Source of the DNA: Cladocopium goreaui
Taxonomy: Eukaryota > Sar > Dinophyceae > Suessiales > Symbiodiniaceae
Length of the DNA: 64,000 nt
Reading direction: 5' to 3'
Assembly: GCA_947184155.2 (NCBI GenBank)
Contig: CAMXCT020000255.1
Location: 124,001-188,000, forward strand
Shown here: positions 24,501 through 37,374 of the stretch, one piece after another
Position numbering within the stretch: position 1 is the stretch's first letter
How the letters are laid out: each line of letters begins with the position of its first letter
Notes under the pieces: generated by a model
Told to the model about the DNA's origin: nothing
Database searches by the model: none
What the model saw: only the letters and a program-made list of their open reading frames with translations
Made by a program: the position numbers and the translations under genes

Positions 24501-24879
24501 TTCCTCGCCGGTGCTTTGTGCGGTCCGGTGAGGGTCTGAAAGCTTGACCTCTTTGAGGTTTTGAAAAAAGTGACACCAAAAGAATCCTGTAATGAAATGA
24601 TTCCATGTGATTCGTGGATGCTTAAATTACTTAAATTACTTAAATTCGTCTTAAGGTGAATTTCCAGTTGGAGCATCTAGTTTTTGGTGTGAATGAAATC
24701 ATAAACCGTGATCCGATGATTCCTTGCCAGCAATCCGCATCTATGGCTAGGTCGACGTCCCAAATTTTCGGGAGCTAATGTGATAATCCAATGGTTCTAA
24801 TGTGAGAAACCCAATCAACCATCCCTCTATTGAGAGGTGGATGAAGTTGGAAGATGATCATCGGATCAAGATCTATTAG

Positions 24880-25112
24880 TAATTGCCATTGATGGAGAAA
24901 AGGAACATCCGAACCTGGAAATTGGCGCCAAATTCTGCGTTCAAAAGGTTGATCAGAAACTCTCCAAGGAAATCATACTGCGTACCATCGTAATCTGGCT
25001 GGGTGTCTGAAATCTTAAGCCAGTCCCAACCCAAACAACAAAACTGTGCGCCATCGGCTTCGATCCATAGCTCCACAGAGAGCACTGAAGCTGGTGAACT
25101 ACGATTCATCGG
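24880..25112 (-). CDS. Exon-like open frame, unknown product
   Basis: A minus-strand frame of about 75 codons with balanced composition includes VELWIEADGAQFCCLGWDWL and QYDFLGEFLINLLNAEFG. It lacks repeats and looks like a real exon, but neither splice site nor family was established. It lies just 5' of copy B of the duplicated gene and could be one of its upstream exons. Confidence 0.3.
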
Positions 25113-25936
25113 TGCGTTTTCCCCCGTAATTACCCAAGAAATGGAATATCGTGTAAGTCAAAAAAAACGAAAGTCATTTACAACTATTATATATTATAGT
25201 ATATATATATATGTGTGTGTGTCAATATGGCTTGGCTGTTCTATCATGTTGATTCAACTTTTCTATCATTTCGATTCTTTTTGGAGGGTGCTGAGGTTGC
25301 TGGTATAAACAGAGGAATTGGGGATTTGTGCTTACTGATTTGCCAGTCGGCTGATGCATGGATTCTTTGAAGCTTATTACGGTACTAGGGGTGGGATTTG
25401 TTTTGACTACAGCAACAAGCTAGTTACTATACTAACTCCCAAAAAGATAAAGAAAAGTCACACATAATCACTATTTTAGGAGGCTGTATCTTTTCTATCT
25501 TTTTGGCGCTTGCTATACATATTAGGTTTTTATATTACCGCTAGGGTATCTCCACCTATTGTAACAGCCGACTAAGGGAAGGAAAAACCAAGACAAACCC
25601 CAGAAACAGCAAAAACGGTACAAGCTAAGTTGGTTTACAACTCCAATAACTCTGGTTTATGATACTTACAACTGTAGTATTCATATTATGTATTCATGGG
25701 GGTTAGAAACCAACAAACATAAGTGGGGGGCCCCACATTATACAGCACAGTATGATGTCAAATATATCAACGTAATCAGGTTGAAACTCTGTCCAGCCAC
25801 GAACTTTCTGCTTCGTCGCGGACTGCTAATATAAGGCATCAACACTGCACGTGGCACGCATGGCACACATGCCATACAATACATGGAAAAATGATGAAAA
25901 ATGGCAATAAACTTGGAACCCACTGGAAGTTCGCCT

Positions 25937-26051
25937 TACCCTCCAGTAATATAACAGTTTGCTATGGATGCCATTGCCCATTTTGTTCGATGATTTACCG
26001 TTCTCAGAAATAGTGATTTTCCACAGCAAACAGCTAAATTACCAAAAGGTA
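25937..26051. mobile_element. Hairpin MITE, TACCCTCTGGT family, diverged copy
   Basis: Left end TACCCTCCAGTAA, right end TTACCAAAAGGTA, with the internal pair TTTGCTATGG and CCACAGCAAA. It sits about 28 bp from the next copy. Confidence 0.6.
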
Positions 26052-26078
26052 TCATAATCACAAGCCAATAGCCTTTGG

Positions 26079-26180
26079 ACCCTCTGGTAATTTAACATAG
26101 CTATAGAAAATCACTATCTTTAATGGGTAAACCATCTATAAATGAGCCATTTTCCATAGCTATGTTAGTTTACCAGAGAC
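26079..26180. mobile_element. Hairpin MITE, TACCCTCTGGT family
   Basis: ACCCTCTGGTAATTTAACATAG at the left; AGCTATGTTAGTTTACCAGAG at the right with a damaged tip. The central AATGGGTAAACC(A/T)TCTATAAATG matches family members. Confidence 0.75.
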
Positions 26181-26388
26181 TATATCATTTCCCCAATAAT
26201 GTCCCCGATGATCATCGCCAGCGGGCACAGCCCTCGGATGGTCAGCAAAGTGGGAAGTGGAAAAGTCCCCGATCATATCCCGCTTTAACCCATGACCCAT
26301 CTGCACCTCAGTGGCTGCGGTTCGCGACCTTCATGCAGTCACCAATGGCTGTGGCACAACGGCTGTGACATAAAGAAATTGTAGATGT

Positions 26389-26473
26389 TACCCTCTGGTA
26401 AACTAACATAACTGTGGAAAATCACCATTTTTATGGGCCATATTCAATAGCTATGTTAGCTTACCGGAGGGTA
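26389..26473. mobile_element. Hairpin MITE, TACCCTCTGGT family, 85-bp short form
   Basis: TACCCTCTGGTAA and TTACCGGAGGGTA bound an internally deleted copy that lacks the ACTCACTATAAA block. Confidence 0.8.
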
Positions 26474-27119
26474 TTTGAATTCATGGGTTTCATCATGAGT
26501 GGGCTCAATGTGATATTAACAGTTCGATGGATCTACCAAAAAATGTTGATATATCACTTCTGAACCAACTTAGCTATCGTCTATTTGGCTCATCACTAAG
26601 TTTGTGCAGCACCTGTCAAAACCACACACCACCAGGGCCCCCCGGCGACAGCGCGGCAACGACCCCATCCAGTGGCGCACAATCTGTTGGGCAGATTTGG
26701 GGAAAAATCTGAACGAAACCCCAGTGCTTGGTGAGACGACATACTTTCACCTGCAGATGTGTTCTCCGACATCCACAAAAAGGTGGCCTAAATTCCTAAA
26801 TGCAGAAACTCGATGGTTGCAAGTTGCAAGCTATGTCAGCAGGGGAAGGAGAGTCAACAACACCTGAACAGCTCAGCCTTCAGACAATCTAGGTCGACTT
26901 CCCTGTTTGTCACCGTCCATCTGTTCACTGAGGTTTTCATATTCCCCGAGGTGGTGAATCATCCAAGGTTGATTTTAGATCAGCCTTTTTGAGCATAGTG
27001 TCGCCAGATTTCTTCAACCCCAACTTTGCCAACCCCTCCTCCCACAAAAAAAAAAAAAACATCCTCAAGAAATGGCTAAATGGAAAAAAATAGACACCCA
27101 ACAAAAATTGTGCTTATGA

Positions 27120-27257
27120 TACCCTCTGGTGTTCAGTCACATGGCTTGATGGACATCTTCCCAGCTCTAATTGGATGATTTTCCCAGCTCTAAACCCCTT
27201 TGAAAAAACTCACTTTCATGGATGTTCCAGCTCGCAACATTTGATGACCAGAGGGTT
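27120..27257. mobile_element. Diverged hairpin element with TACCCTCTGGT ends
   Basis: ACCCTCTGGTGTTCA and TGATGACCAGAGGGT face each other over about 138 bp, but the interior differs from other copies apart from CATGG/CCATG words. Confidence 0.45.
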
Positions 27258-30178
27258 TTTTGTATCACCACCATAGTAAAACATAGTTGGTAGATGTTGG
27301 TGGTATCCTAATAATGTGGTATCCCGATTAGTGTGGGGATACTGTATTGTGTCAAGTTTTCCCAAAATAATTCTGACCCAGTGTACTTGTTGAACGGGGT
27401 GGGTCGGTATTGTGTCAGGTTTTTTCTGAGGCATTTTTTCATTTGTTCACTAGTTTTGGAGTTTTTTCATTTTATTGAAAATAATTAAGTCATTATTTCT
27501 TTAATGAATACGTGCAACATGTTTTTGAACATACAAAAAGTAATTTTAAACCAAAAAAAATAGCAAGCTCCTCATTAAAAAAAACACCATTAAAACCAAA
27601 ACCAGCACCCAAACAATTTTTCAAGGGGGTAGCCCATGAGCAACCTTGATCGTCAATAGTATGTTTGTTTTGGGGTCCTCTATTGTGTCCAGTTTTTTTC
27701 TGAAGTGATTTTTTTCCAAAATCATGTTCTCCTTTCCTTTGCTGCTCTTGTCTCTTACTTAGTTCAATTCTCCTGGCATCCTCTCCTTGATTTCTATGGT
27801 GTTCTATGGGCTTTCTATAAAGTTTCTATGGAAATGATATGGAATTTCTATGGTGTTTCCATGATATTCTATGGTGTTTCTAAAGGTGTGTCTATGGTAG
27901 TTCGGATTCCTCTAGAATTGATATATAAATTTTATATATACAGATATTCTACTTTCTAGATATCATATATTTTTTTAAACGTACCTAGTCACGTTTAGGC
28001 ACAAACTCTTGGACGTTCCCTAAGGTCCAAGCCAGTCGAGCCAATATTCATCGACCTGGCGCGGGTCCAGGGGGAAAAGATGGTTCAATCAATGGAAGAT
28101 CAGTGGAAGACTTCACATGAAAACCACATTTTTTTAATGACCATGTTCCATCATTTTTTGCCCAAAAAAAAAACACATGGTTGAAGCATAGTCTATCCAC
28201 ATTGAAATAGATCTTTTCCCATCGGTGTCCCTGATGGTTTCCGATATCCGTTCCCTTGACACCATATTTCATAGGAAAATTCCATTGTTTCTGGTGAAGA
28301 TTTTCCCTTAAACCAACCCATTGAGATGTGGATGACAACGAATGATAATATGAATGTATGGCATCTATGTCATCCAACTATAAATGGCCCAGTAACTTAT
28401 AAATGATATCATCCAATGATATATTCATATATCATCCAAAAACTGTGGCAATGGATCGGGATCTATTGGATGATGTATGATAACAAAATGGCACAAAATG
28501 ATGATCAATAGATGAATGCATAATCATAGAATCAAAGAATATTATAGATATCATGGATAATAATACGTCAATATGGGCAATGGATGATGATAATATTATC
28601 CAGATATTATCCAAAAAATGTCCAATATTGATGACAATATATCCTCCAAATGGCATGAATCTGAATAAATCTCAGTATGGAATGGAATATGTCTATATAG
28701 ATACTGCTGATATGGATGACAAATGGCAATGGATGGGGGTATCCTTGGAGATCTATGATCTATGTCAACCAAAGTCTTTCAATGTTGTGTTGGAGATAAA
28801 ACAAATATAGAATCGATTCCATAAAGATATCTGACGACATTTTTCTCCATTCTGACAGCCATATTGTATGATGTTGATAGACAGCACTCACGGAGAAAAC
28901 TGGGCGTAGATCAGGTGGATTTGTCTCAAAATGATGGGACACCCATATCCAATGGACTGCCCATTAAAAAATTGCCATGTTGAATGGATACCACACTGTC
29001 TGACACATCAATCTACTCAGACAAGAGTTTGCCAAGGGATCCAAGACAAACCGTGCACAAAGTCATGATCAAATTTCATGATCACACCCATCACGGATAA
29101 GTTTTGGCTGGTCTGTAAACTCTATACATATGAGTATAAATATATACACACACAAACACATGGTCACATACCATGCTTATCCATACTAAGCTGGTTACAT
29201 ACCCAAATGCCACTTGATGGATGCAGGCTAAGACACTCTGGTGATCGCTGGAGTGGGTCAGCCAAACTGCAGTTCTCTTGCCTTGCCAGGGTGGTAGCTG
29301 CTAGCTGTGTTTCTGGCTCCAATAACCTAGGTTTTTAAATGGAAACAAATAGAGTAAACTTGGTAAATAGAGGTTTCCTACAAAAAAGGGTGGTACCCAA
29401 TTAGGTATTGAAACCCATGGTGACTTGGGGATCCACCATTTTAAGAAACCCCCAGATGATGAAAGACATATCACAACTAAACTTATCCAGTGTCCCTGGT
29501 TCCACATCCCCAAGCGAAACCTTGACCAAAATTCATCCCCGATAGCGGTGCGTGCTGAGAGATTCAAAAAATGATGCAGCGGATGGAAGGGCTCAAGCCA
29601 GAAATGATGTTTATACGCTGGGTCCTTGATTTTTGGAAACACACACAGTTTTCGCTCTTCAAAGTTACTCTAAGACTGCAACTGTTTCATCTCCTGACCT
29701 CTGATGTCTGGCTGCATCCACGCAAGCTTTGTTGCCACAAACAAATTTGTTTCAGTCCATCACGTACTCTTCGGCTGATAGGTGTTTCCATCTTGGCAAA
29801 TTGACTACATCAATGTTCATCCTCATTAAATTCGATGATAATTATACATTGCAATACTATAGGAGATCTATAGTACTCCCCAGATATTCCCTCCCACCCA
29901 GGTATCTCCAGATGTCCCCAATTCAGCAGTGTTCAAAAATCATCTGTCATTCCATTGAATCCTGGTTGGTTAAGAACATTCGAATGGATTATGGCGTCAT
30001 CCCCAATCTATAAAGGATAGAAAAAAATCCCCCAACTAATCATCAACCAACAGGGGTGGATCGCAGCCACTACTCAATTGGTACCTCAACCCCCCAATCT
30101 TCCCCAGTCCTCGCAGCTGGCGATGCCAGGGTCCTCGGACCAACGTTGGACCGACGTTGGTCCATCTATCCCAGTGGA
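27258..30178. other. Non-coding stretch without a confident gene
   Basis: It contains TTCTATGGTGTTTC-type imperfect repeats (27795-27905) and ATGATAT-rich sequence (28400-28660). A minus-strand open frame at 29301-29642 (113 codons, PPFFVGNLYLPSLLYLF) shows no domain. Nothing else could be supported. Confidence 0.45.
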
Positions 30179-30282
30179 TACCCTCTGGTCAACTAACATG
30201 ACTATGGAATTCGCCATTTTTAATGGGTAAATCACCTATTTCTATGGCTATGTTCAATAACTATGTTGGTTTACCAGTGGAT
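30179..30282. mobile_element. Hairpin MITE, TACCCTCTGGT family
   Basis: ATACCCTCTGGTCAACTAACATG at the left and CTATGTTGGTTTACCAGTGG at the right, with the shared centre TTTTAATGGGTAAATCACC. Confidence 0.75.
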
Positions 30283-33200
30283 AATTCATCATGGGAGCAA
30301 CTCCGTGGGTATCAAAAAAAAAATGCATGTCCCAATTCCCAGTCATGGGAAAAAGACTGAATAGTCATCGGTCACAATCATCATAAGTTGCTGATGATTT
30401 GGATAAGTCGCCATGATCATGGGGAAAAGTCATAATAATCATCATCGGGAATGAAGAGTAATAGTAACAATATGAAAAATATAATTAGAGTAATAATGAT
30501 ATCATAGTAATAGTGATAAAGAGCGATTCGGGTTGCAGCAATGGAACATCTCTCATTTCGTTCGTGGATTTTCCAAAAACCTCCATGGCTAGGCCGCCTG
30601 GATTGCGGCCCGCCAGGTTTGATGACACCGGAGGGGGAACCAATTTGGACCCATACCCAAATAGTTGGGCATTGTTTGGGGGAAAAAACATTTGGTTGAT
30701 TTTTGGTCTCAAGCTATCCAATTGGTTTTTTGGGGGGCCGTGAACGTTGGGAACAGTAATTCAGTTTCTAGTTTTATGGCCATTCACAAGGAAACGGCTG
30801 ATGATTCACCTTTTTGCATTTGACAAAATCAATGTTTTTCTTAGCCACATCCATGAAGACGCACGACCCCTTGGAGGATGAAAAAACATCTGAAAATGGG
30901 ACATGGTCTCAAAGCGGGTCCATGAACATCAGGTGTTTTGGTCCGCAGACGATATTTAAATTGAGATATCTTGGGCAAATCGCCTGGTTGAAGAATCGGA
31001 TCAAAATCCACTGGTCCAAAGCCTCATTGGAAATCTCACGTCGGACCATTGGGATAAAAATTTCCAAAGGAAGTGTAGCGTTGCAGCGCTTCGGCGCTTG
31101 AACGATGTTGAATTTGTCCAGTTGCAATATCTGTAATCAATGGCCATGACTCAGGAACCGATTCATTGGAGCTACCTGGAGCTACCGATTCCATATATTT
31201 TAGGCCTATTTTTGAGGCCTAATTTCAGGGAATATCCCCACAAAATATGGCCAAAAATATGGTACTAACGTACCTCCATTTTAGGATCCTGGAGATCTCC
31301 CATTGATGTAACATTCTGTAACTACATCAAACACCATTCATGGGCTTATTCTTGGCCTGATCCCCCAGTGGTCTCCGTTCGATGGCGTGCCTTGTGAAGT
31401 GCTGTAGCGAATCGGGGCCTGAGACAGGAAGCGCGGGGTGAAAACCCTGGATTCGTTTGACCTGAAATCTGGATCATGTAAAAGTCGGAGACATAGGATA
31501 TTCTGGGGATGTTTCAATGGAAAATCTGGAGCGCTTTGCTTTTTTAATGGAAAATGAATTCAAATTTCTGTATTTGTGCCCTACAATTTTGCGAATTACT
31601 AGATAACTATATAGAGTCTTCAGTTTTGAGAGGTGGCAGGCTTGACCTTGAGCACCGCGCATCTGGGCATTTCATCTGGCAAACCAAACTGGAAGAAACC
31701 ATGGGTACGGTTTATTTGTGAAGAATGTTGTAGATAATCTAGGATAAACAGTAGTAGCAACAAATGACAACATATGGCAGTGTGTCAAAACCTTGTACCC
31801 CTTCTGCTCACATCAAAATAGCTGGTAAATGGATGTTCATCCCCCTAAAAATGGTATTAATAGGTATTCATCCATAGCCATATGACAATGGCATCCAATG
31901 GCTAGGGTTTTCCATGACCACATTCCAACCATGACACCCTGCCTGCCGAAATGCGATCCGTGGACACGCTGCCGGTACTGCCGGTGCAGGTGTCCTTGGA
32001 TCCCTCTTTGGGGCGCGGGATCGAAAAACACGGCCAGATCAACAGGTATTGTTAATTATTGTTATCTGGATGATTTTTTTATCCGATAATCCATATTCTT
32101 GTTGTATAATTATTGGATTATAACATATTATAACACTGCCATGATAACATTAATCCATTCTTGGATTCGATATGGATTGAACAACAATCATGTGTCAAGA
32201 TTATATGTCATTATCAGTGAAAAACACTCCCAATCTTGGATTGGATATGTGAATATCATATCCTCAATATATGCTAGATTTCTATTTAAAATTGCAAAAA
32301 CATCTATTGGGTTGTATGTCTGAAAATGCAGTACCCCAATATAATATGGCCATTTAAAAATTGGAAAATACTGATATAAACCGGTGGATGGAATAGGGTA
32401 GCCTATTTTCAGACAAAGCCATATTCTGGTGAGTCTGCAACTCCCAAGTAGCTCGGGGCAACTGGAAGTCGAGTGGGATTACGAGGCTGCCATACCGCTG
32501 CTTGCTGACGTGATATGCTCATGGACTTGGACCGAGCAAAAATGCTGCCCTCTTTGTGCCGCTGGGATTGCTGGTCAACCCACCAACCTCGATATCAAAT
32601 CCACAAAACTCCATAGGTCCCATAGGTTATTTGGGTATGGCCCATATCGACTTCAAAATGAAGAAACAAATACGTCCAATCCGCTGGCTCATCAGCTACC
32701 CGTTCATGCCTCTGTCAAACCACAGCCACTAAGTGCCCCAGCCGGTACACAATCCGCACTGGCCTGGGCGCGTCCACCACACTTGGGTGATCGGCTTGGA
32801 TAGCAACTCTTCCAGTTGAGTGGAATTGGGGAAAGAACCTGGCCATGACTGCCAGTTCGCAGAACAAACCAAAGCCCCAAAGGAACAAAAAAAAACGGCC
32901 TGTGTTTCTTCTACGAACCATCCGATTTTCGGGGCACATGACCTTGCGAGTACCATCGCCAGGTCCCCGGCGGGTGAACGATCTGAGCCCTTGGCAGGGG
33001 CAAAATCGCCGCAATCTGCTGCAGAGTTGATGTTATATGGAGTAATGTGGCAATGAGCCGCAGTCCCAAATATGTTGTTGGAGCAAGGATTTTGTTGGCC
33101 ATTGGCATTGCCAACAAAATCCTAAGACTTACATAGACTTACAACAGTTGCCGCCCACATGCTCATGGGAATTGCCTGAAAAAAATCAGCTGCAACCTGC

Positions 33201-34465
33201 AACTTTGAATCAAAGCAGCAGAGGGAGGAAAAAAGATGGCCTGTAGATCAGGCATTGGATAACGCCGGGCCCACAGCAACTTCGTGTTTGTTGGTATTTA
33301 ACCATCACACACTATCACAACATGGTGCTATCAATCGGCGTATAGTTTGAGCCGTTGCGACATCCTAAACTGGTGATGGTTCAACCTTCTCTCGTCCTAC
33401 TGGGTGTCACCTGCGAAGTCAAGGACCTACAGACCCCAATAGCCAGCAGAAGACTCCAAGACAGCGTCATTCTTCATGTTGATTTTAGGTTTGAAGTTTG
33501 AACTGTCCGCATTTCTTTTGGCTTGGTGTGGAAATCCACGTCAGTGAAGAATTTAAGGCCGGGTTGTTGATGTTTACCGGAGCTTTGTGAATCAGGGAAA
33601 ATTCAAAAATCGTTAAAGTATTTGGGCATGGATCAACAAGTCGAAGGGCTTCGAAAACAACACCCCCAAACGAAACACTGGTTTTATGGAGGGACAACTA
33701 ACATGAACTGGAGATGGGATTACTAATTATCCAACTATTAACAACTAGCTGTGTTATCCACTATTCATGGATATGGTATTCACATATACATATATATATA
33801 TAAATAAATAAATAGATATAGATATATTCACCATACTAGGGCAATGGGATGAATTGTCTCCACTGTCCCTTCACTGGCGGGTCCCCCCAATGGTCCCCGG
33901 GCGGATAGATGATGTGCTGAGGCCTGGGCCACCAAAAAAAAATGTGGAAAAGCCAGGGGAACCTGCGGAAAATGATCTACATTCGTGCTGGGCCTTCCAT
34001 ATTTTGTATGTTGGAGGGATTGGAGGGTACATGCAGTTGCTGAGCAGTCGTCTTCGATTCCGGCTACGCCACCATGTCTGGTGAAAACTACGCAGTCCCA
34101 AAGAGTGGTTGGATGACGATATACCGACGATACCCCACAATACCCCACAATGATCCCATTTCGTCCCCATGATCTAGCAATCAGAAAGGGTCCCAAAAGT
34201 CCTTGGAATTAAATCCCAAATGTCGTGCGACTTTTTTTGTTGGCCAAATCGAAACCAGAATTCTGAGGTTAACCGGTTAACCCTAATCTTTGACGGAAAA
34301 ACCCATGGTAAAAACCACAAAACTCTCCGGTTTCGATGTTCCCTTTACTGCAACCCGGGGCCACCTGCAACTCCCGTGCGCCTTGAGATTGTGGACATGG
34401 CCGGTGCTTGGACATTGCCAGCTCCTGAACCTTGGTGTTGCGGCTCAGTGGACTTGGAAGTGGAT
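30283..34465. other. Non-coding stretch with one weak exon candidate
   Basis: The minus-strand frame 30909-31127 (LEIFIPMVRREISNEALDQW) is the only stretch that looks protein-like. Its splice sites were not found. Frames at 32429-32803 and 32715-33014 overlap on opposite strands and neither is convincing. Confidence 0.4.
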
Positions 34466-34562
34466 TAAGCCTCCAGGAAACTAACACTTTGCTATGGAAA
34501 ACCACCATTTTGATAGGTGAATCACAATTTTCATAGCAAACTGTTAGTTTACCGGAGGGTAA
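34466..34562. mobile_element. Hairpin MITE, TACCCTCTGGT family, diverged
   Basis: Right end GTTTACCGGAGGGTAA; left end CCTCCAGGAAACTAACA. Internal pair TTTGCTATGGAAA and TTTTCATAGCAAA. Confidence 0.65.
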
Positions 34563-34984
34563 CCCTACTCTAGTCCCTCTTGTAACCAGGGATATAATCT
34601 ACTAAGTGGAATGAGCCACCAAGTAGAGTTCTCGGCATTGCTGAAACCCCCGATGCCGCTACAGAATGCGAAGTTGCTCGGCAATCAAACGAATCAAAGT
34701 ATAGATTGATATATATATATATATACCATACACCCAACCATGAAAATACTTATTTCCACCGCCTGGAAAGCTAAGGTTTTTATGTGCATCACAGCGTTAA
34801 AACATAGAAACTGGAATGCATTGGATCTATTCACATATTGCTGTAACTTCTTCCAGGGAGATGTAATGACATCTTTAAACAATGGCCATGCAACAGGAAC
34901 CAATTCATTGGAGGTACCTCACAGTTAACATATATAAGGCCTATCTATTTTTGAGGCCTATGTAAAGGAAATTCCCATTGATCT

Positions 34985-35263
34985 TTAAACAATAGACTGA
35001 AGTCCTGCTCTGGCAAGGGTCCAGGGTGTCCATCGTTTTTTTTTGGTTTTGCCAAGCACCAAGATCAAAGAGAAATCAAGATTGCCACCGTAGTTCGGCA
35101 AAGAAAGTATCCGAACATCACGGAATTGGAAAGTTGTTGAGTCAATAATGTGGTAAATCCTATGCCATAAGCCTCCAATTTTGTAGGGTTTGTACCACCC
35201 ATTTCTGGTGAACAAGCCGAAGGCATCATGGTCAGTTGCCCACAAATCGGCTGGGGTCGGCAC
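34985..35263 (-). CDS. Exon-like open frame, unknown product
   Basis: A minus-strand frame follows an AG acceptor near 35264 and reads VPTPADLWATDHDAFGLF and then LWHRIYHIIDSTTFQFRDVR. It is rich in aromatic residues and not repetitive. No family was recognised and no partner exon could be joined with confidence. Confidence 0.35.
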   Translation of the reverse strand: MPTPADLWATDHDAFGLFTRNGWYKPYKIGGLWHRIYHIIDSTTFQFRDVRILSLPNYGGNLDFSLILVLGKTKKKRWTPWTLARAGLQSIV

Positions 35264-35660
35264 CTGCAATCTTGACCTGAGAAGTCAGAGATAGCAGTTG
35301 ACAATGACGCAGCTAAAACCAAATAAGAGGATAGAAGAAAACATCTCCTGAAAATCCTGTGGAACTTGGAAGATTTTTCTTGTAGATGGATGGATGGTCC
35401 CGTATTCTACAATTCAGTTAATGTGGGTACAGTGCCATAAACCATCCCTCAGTCATCACCACTTTTATAGGTGGTATATATTAACCATTCCCAGTCATGG
35501 CTGGTTACCCTGGCATTGTTTTACCCGCATTCGTACAGATGATCTTCCCAAACAACAGCCAATGGTTATTAATGATTATTAATGGCGTCTACAAGTCATT
35601 AATAGTCTACTTCTTATAACCAATGATTATATTATTAACGGTTATAACCAATGATTATTA

Positions 35661-35767
35661 ATACTCTCTGGTAAACTAACATAGCTATTGAAAATTGCCA
35701 TTTATAGTGAGTTTTCCCGTTAAAAATGCTGATGTTCCATAGTTTTTTGTATGTTTACCAGAGGGTA
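35661..35767. mobile_element. Hairpin MITE, TACCCTCTGGT family
   Basis: TACTCTCTGGTAAACTAACATAG at the left and TGTTTACCAGAGGGTA at the right. The interior TTTATAGTGAGTTTTCCC is the reverse complement of the interior of the copies at 3258 and 45192, so it is inserted in the other orientation. Confidence 0.8.
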
Positions 35768-37243
35768 ATGATCATATCCCCAAATCTATATCAGTTATAT
35801 CCGTTATATCCCCCTGCATTATATCGCCATCGCCAAGTCCTCACCCCAAATCGCTAGCTACATGACTATAACACATGGGGATGGGTCAATAGCTACATGT
35901 AATCATCTACATCCTTTTCTGAATGATGTTCGCATCCAGAAATCTAAGCGATGTTCAGCTTCGCCAGGGTGACCCCCATAAATCACCCAATTCCCCTCCG
36001 GCAATCAGTCCTGTGGCTGGAAAATCTCTCAGTTCTAGTTGGGTAACCCGGCAACAAATCCTGCCAATTTTTTGGAGATATATCCCCATCAAACTCCCAC
36101 ACAAAAAAAATAGGGGGCTTATTTAGATGCAAAATAAAAGTACATTTTTTGGAGATCTCTCCCCATAGTCAAAAGCCAAAAATCTTATTTGGGAATCGTA
36201 ATACAGTAGACATATATGTAGACATATCATGGGATTCAAAATCCAAAACTGGGCCATGATTATAACAGACATTCAATAAGTACTAACTATAGAGAAAGAG
36301 ATGTCTATTATGTCTATCTTATCATCACATTGAAGGTTGCTATGATTTTGACATATATCCCCATAAAACTCCAATTGAACCACATCAAATAGACAAAAAT
36401 CTGAGGGAACAGTACATAAATAATTAGAAGTAGACAGTAGACACATTCCATGGGATTCCCACTCCACTTGGCCATTCTATCCATTATAGATATTATAATG
36501 GATAGCCATAAATCGTTACCTTTCTTCCCTGACGCTCCGAAAAACTTTGACACCGCACTGCTTTGCGTGGCCTGGCCGCAGAAAAGTGGATTTCCGACGA
36601 ATTTCTGACTATGTGCTTATCAAGATGCCTTACATCTACTTATTTTACTTATAGTTCTACTTAAAAAAGTACTTGATTGATTTTGATGGCTTATCCAGGT
36701 TTTTAACTATTAGTGGTTATCAACGTAAATAACCGTAATAGTGGTTTGATTAATTTAAATCACCCGGTTTTTCAGTGTGAGTGGGTTACTTGATTTTCTG
36801 ACAATTAAGCCAGAAATTGATCTAATACAAGCATGTGTGATAATTCTAGTATTAACTATCACCATTAAAGTTAATCAAGTATTGCCGTAAAACTAGTAAA
36901 AGTTAGGATGTGCGAGTTAATAACCGTAATAATACCATATGGTTCATATATATGTATATATGGTTATACTTATTAATCTTGTCACTATAGTTGATAATCA
37001 CAGTTGTACTACAATAGTACTATAATAGATGCTAACTATCAATACAATTGTTATAGTTCATTAATAACATTAATAATAGCATTAAACCATTAAACCATAT
37101 ACTATATTGAAGCATAAATTGGTGATAGTTCATCATCGCTTTAATGGTTTAATGGTTTGTCAGGTTACTATAAGAATGATTCAGGACTTCATAACTGTTG
37201 ATAATTGCTATTAAATTACTATTAATGGTTATTTTAATGGGAA
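35768..37243. other. AT-rich non-coding stretch
   Basis: Short imperfect inverted words around TTAATAACC/GGTTATTAA and TATATATG fill 36650-37230. No gene is supported. Confidence 0.5.
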
Positions 37244-37374
37244 TACCCTCTGATTATTTGGTTGCGAAATGGACAATCCGCTTGCGAACGGGAATCTTTT
37301 TCATGGGCCAATAAAATGTAAATCGTCGAGCCAAATGGGACAGGTTCAATAGCTATGTTAAATTGCCAAAGGGT
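37244..37374. mobile_element. Hairpin MITE, TACCCTCTGGT family, diverged
   Basis: Left tip TACCCTCTGATTAT, right end CAATAGCTATGTTAAATTGCCAAAGGGT. The interior is unrelated to the core family, perhaps a replaced centre. Confidence 0.55.
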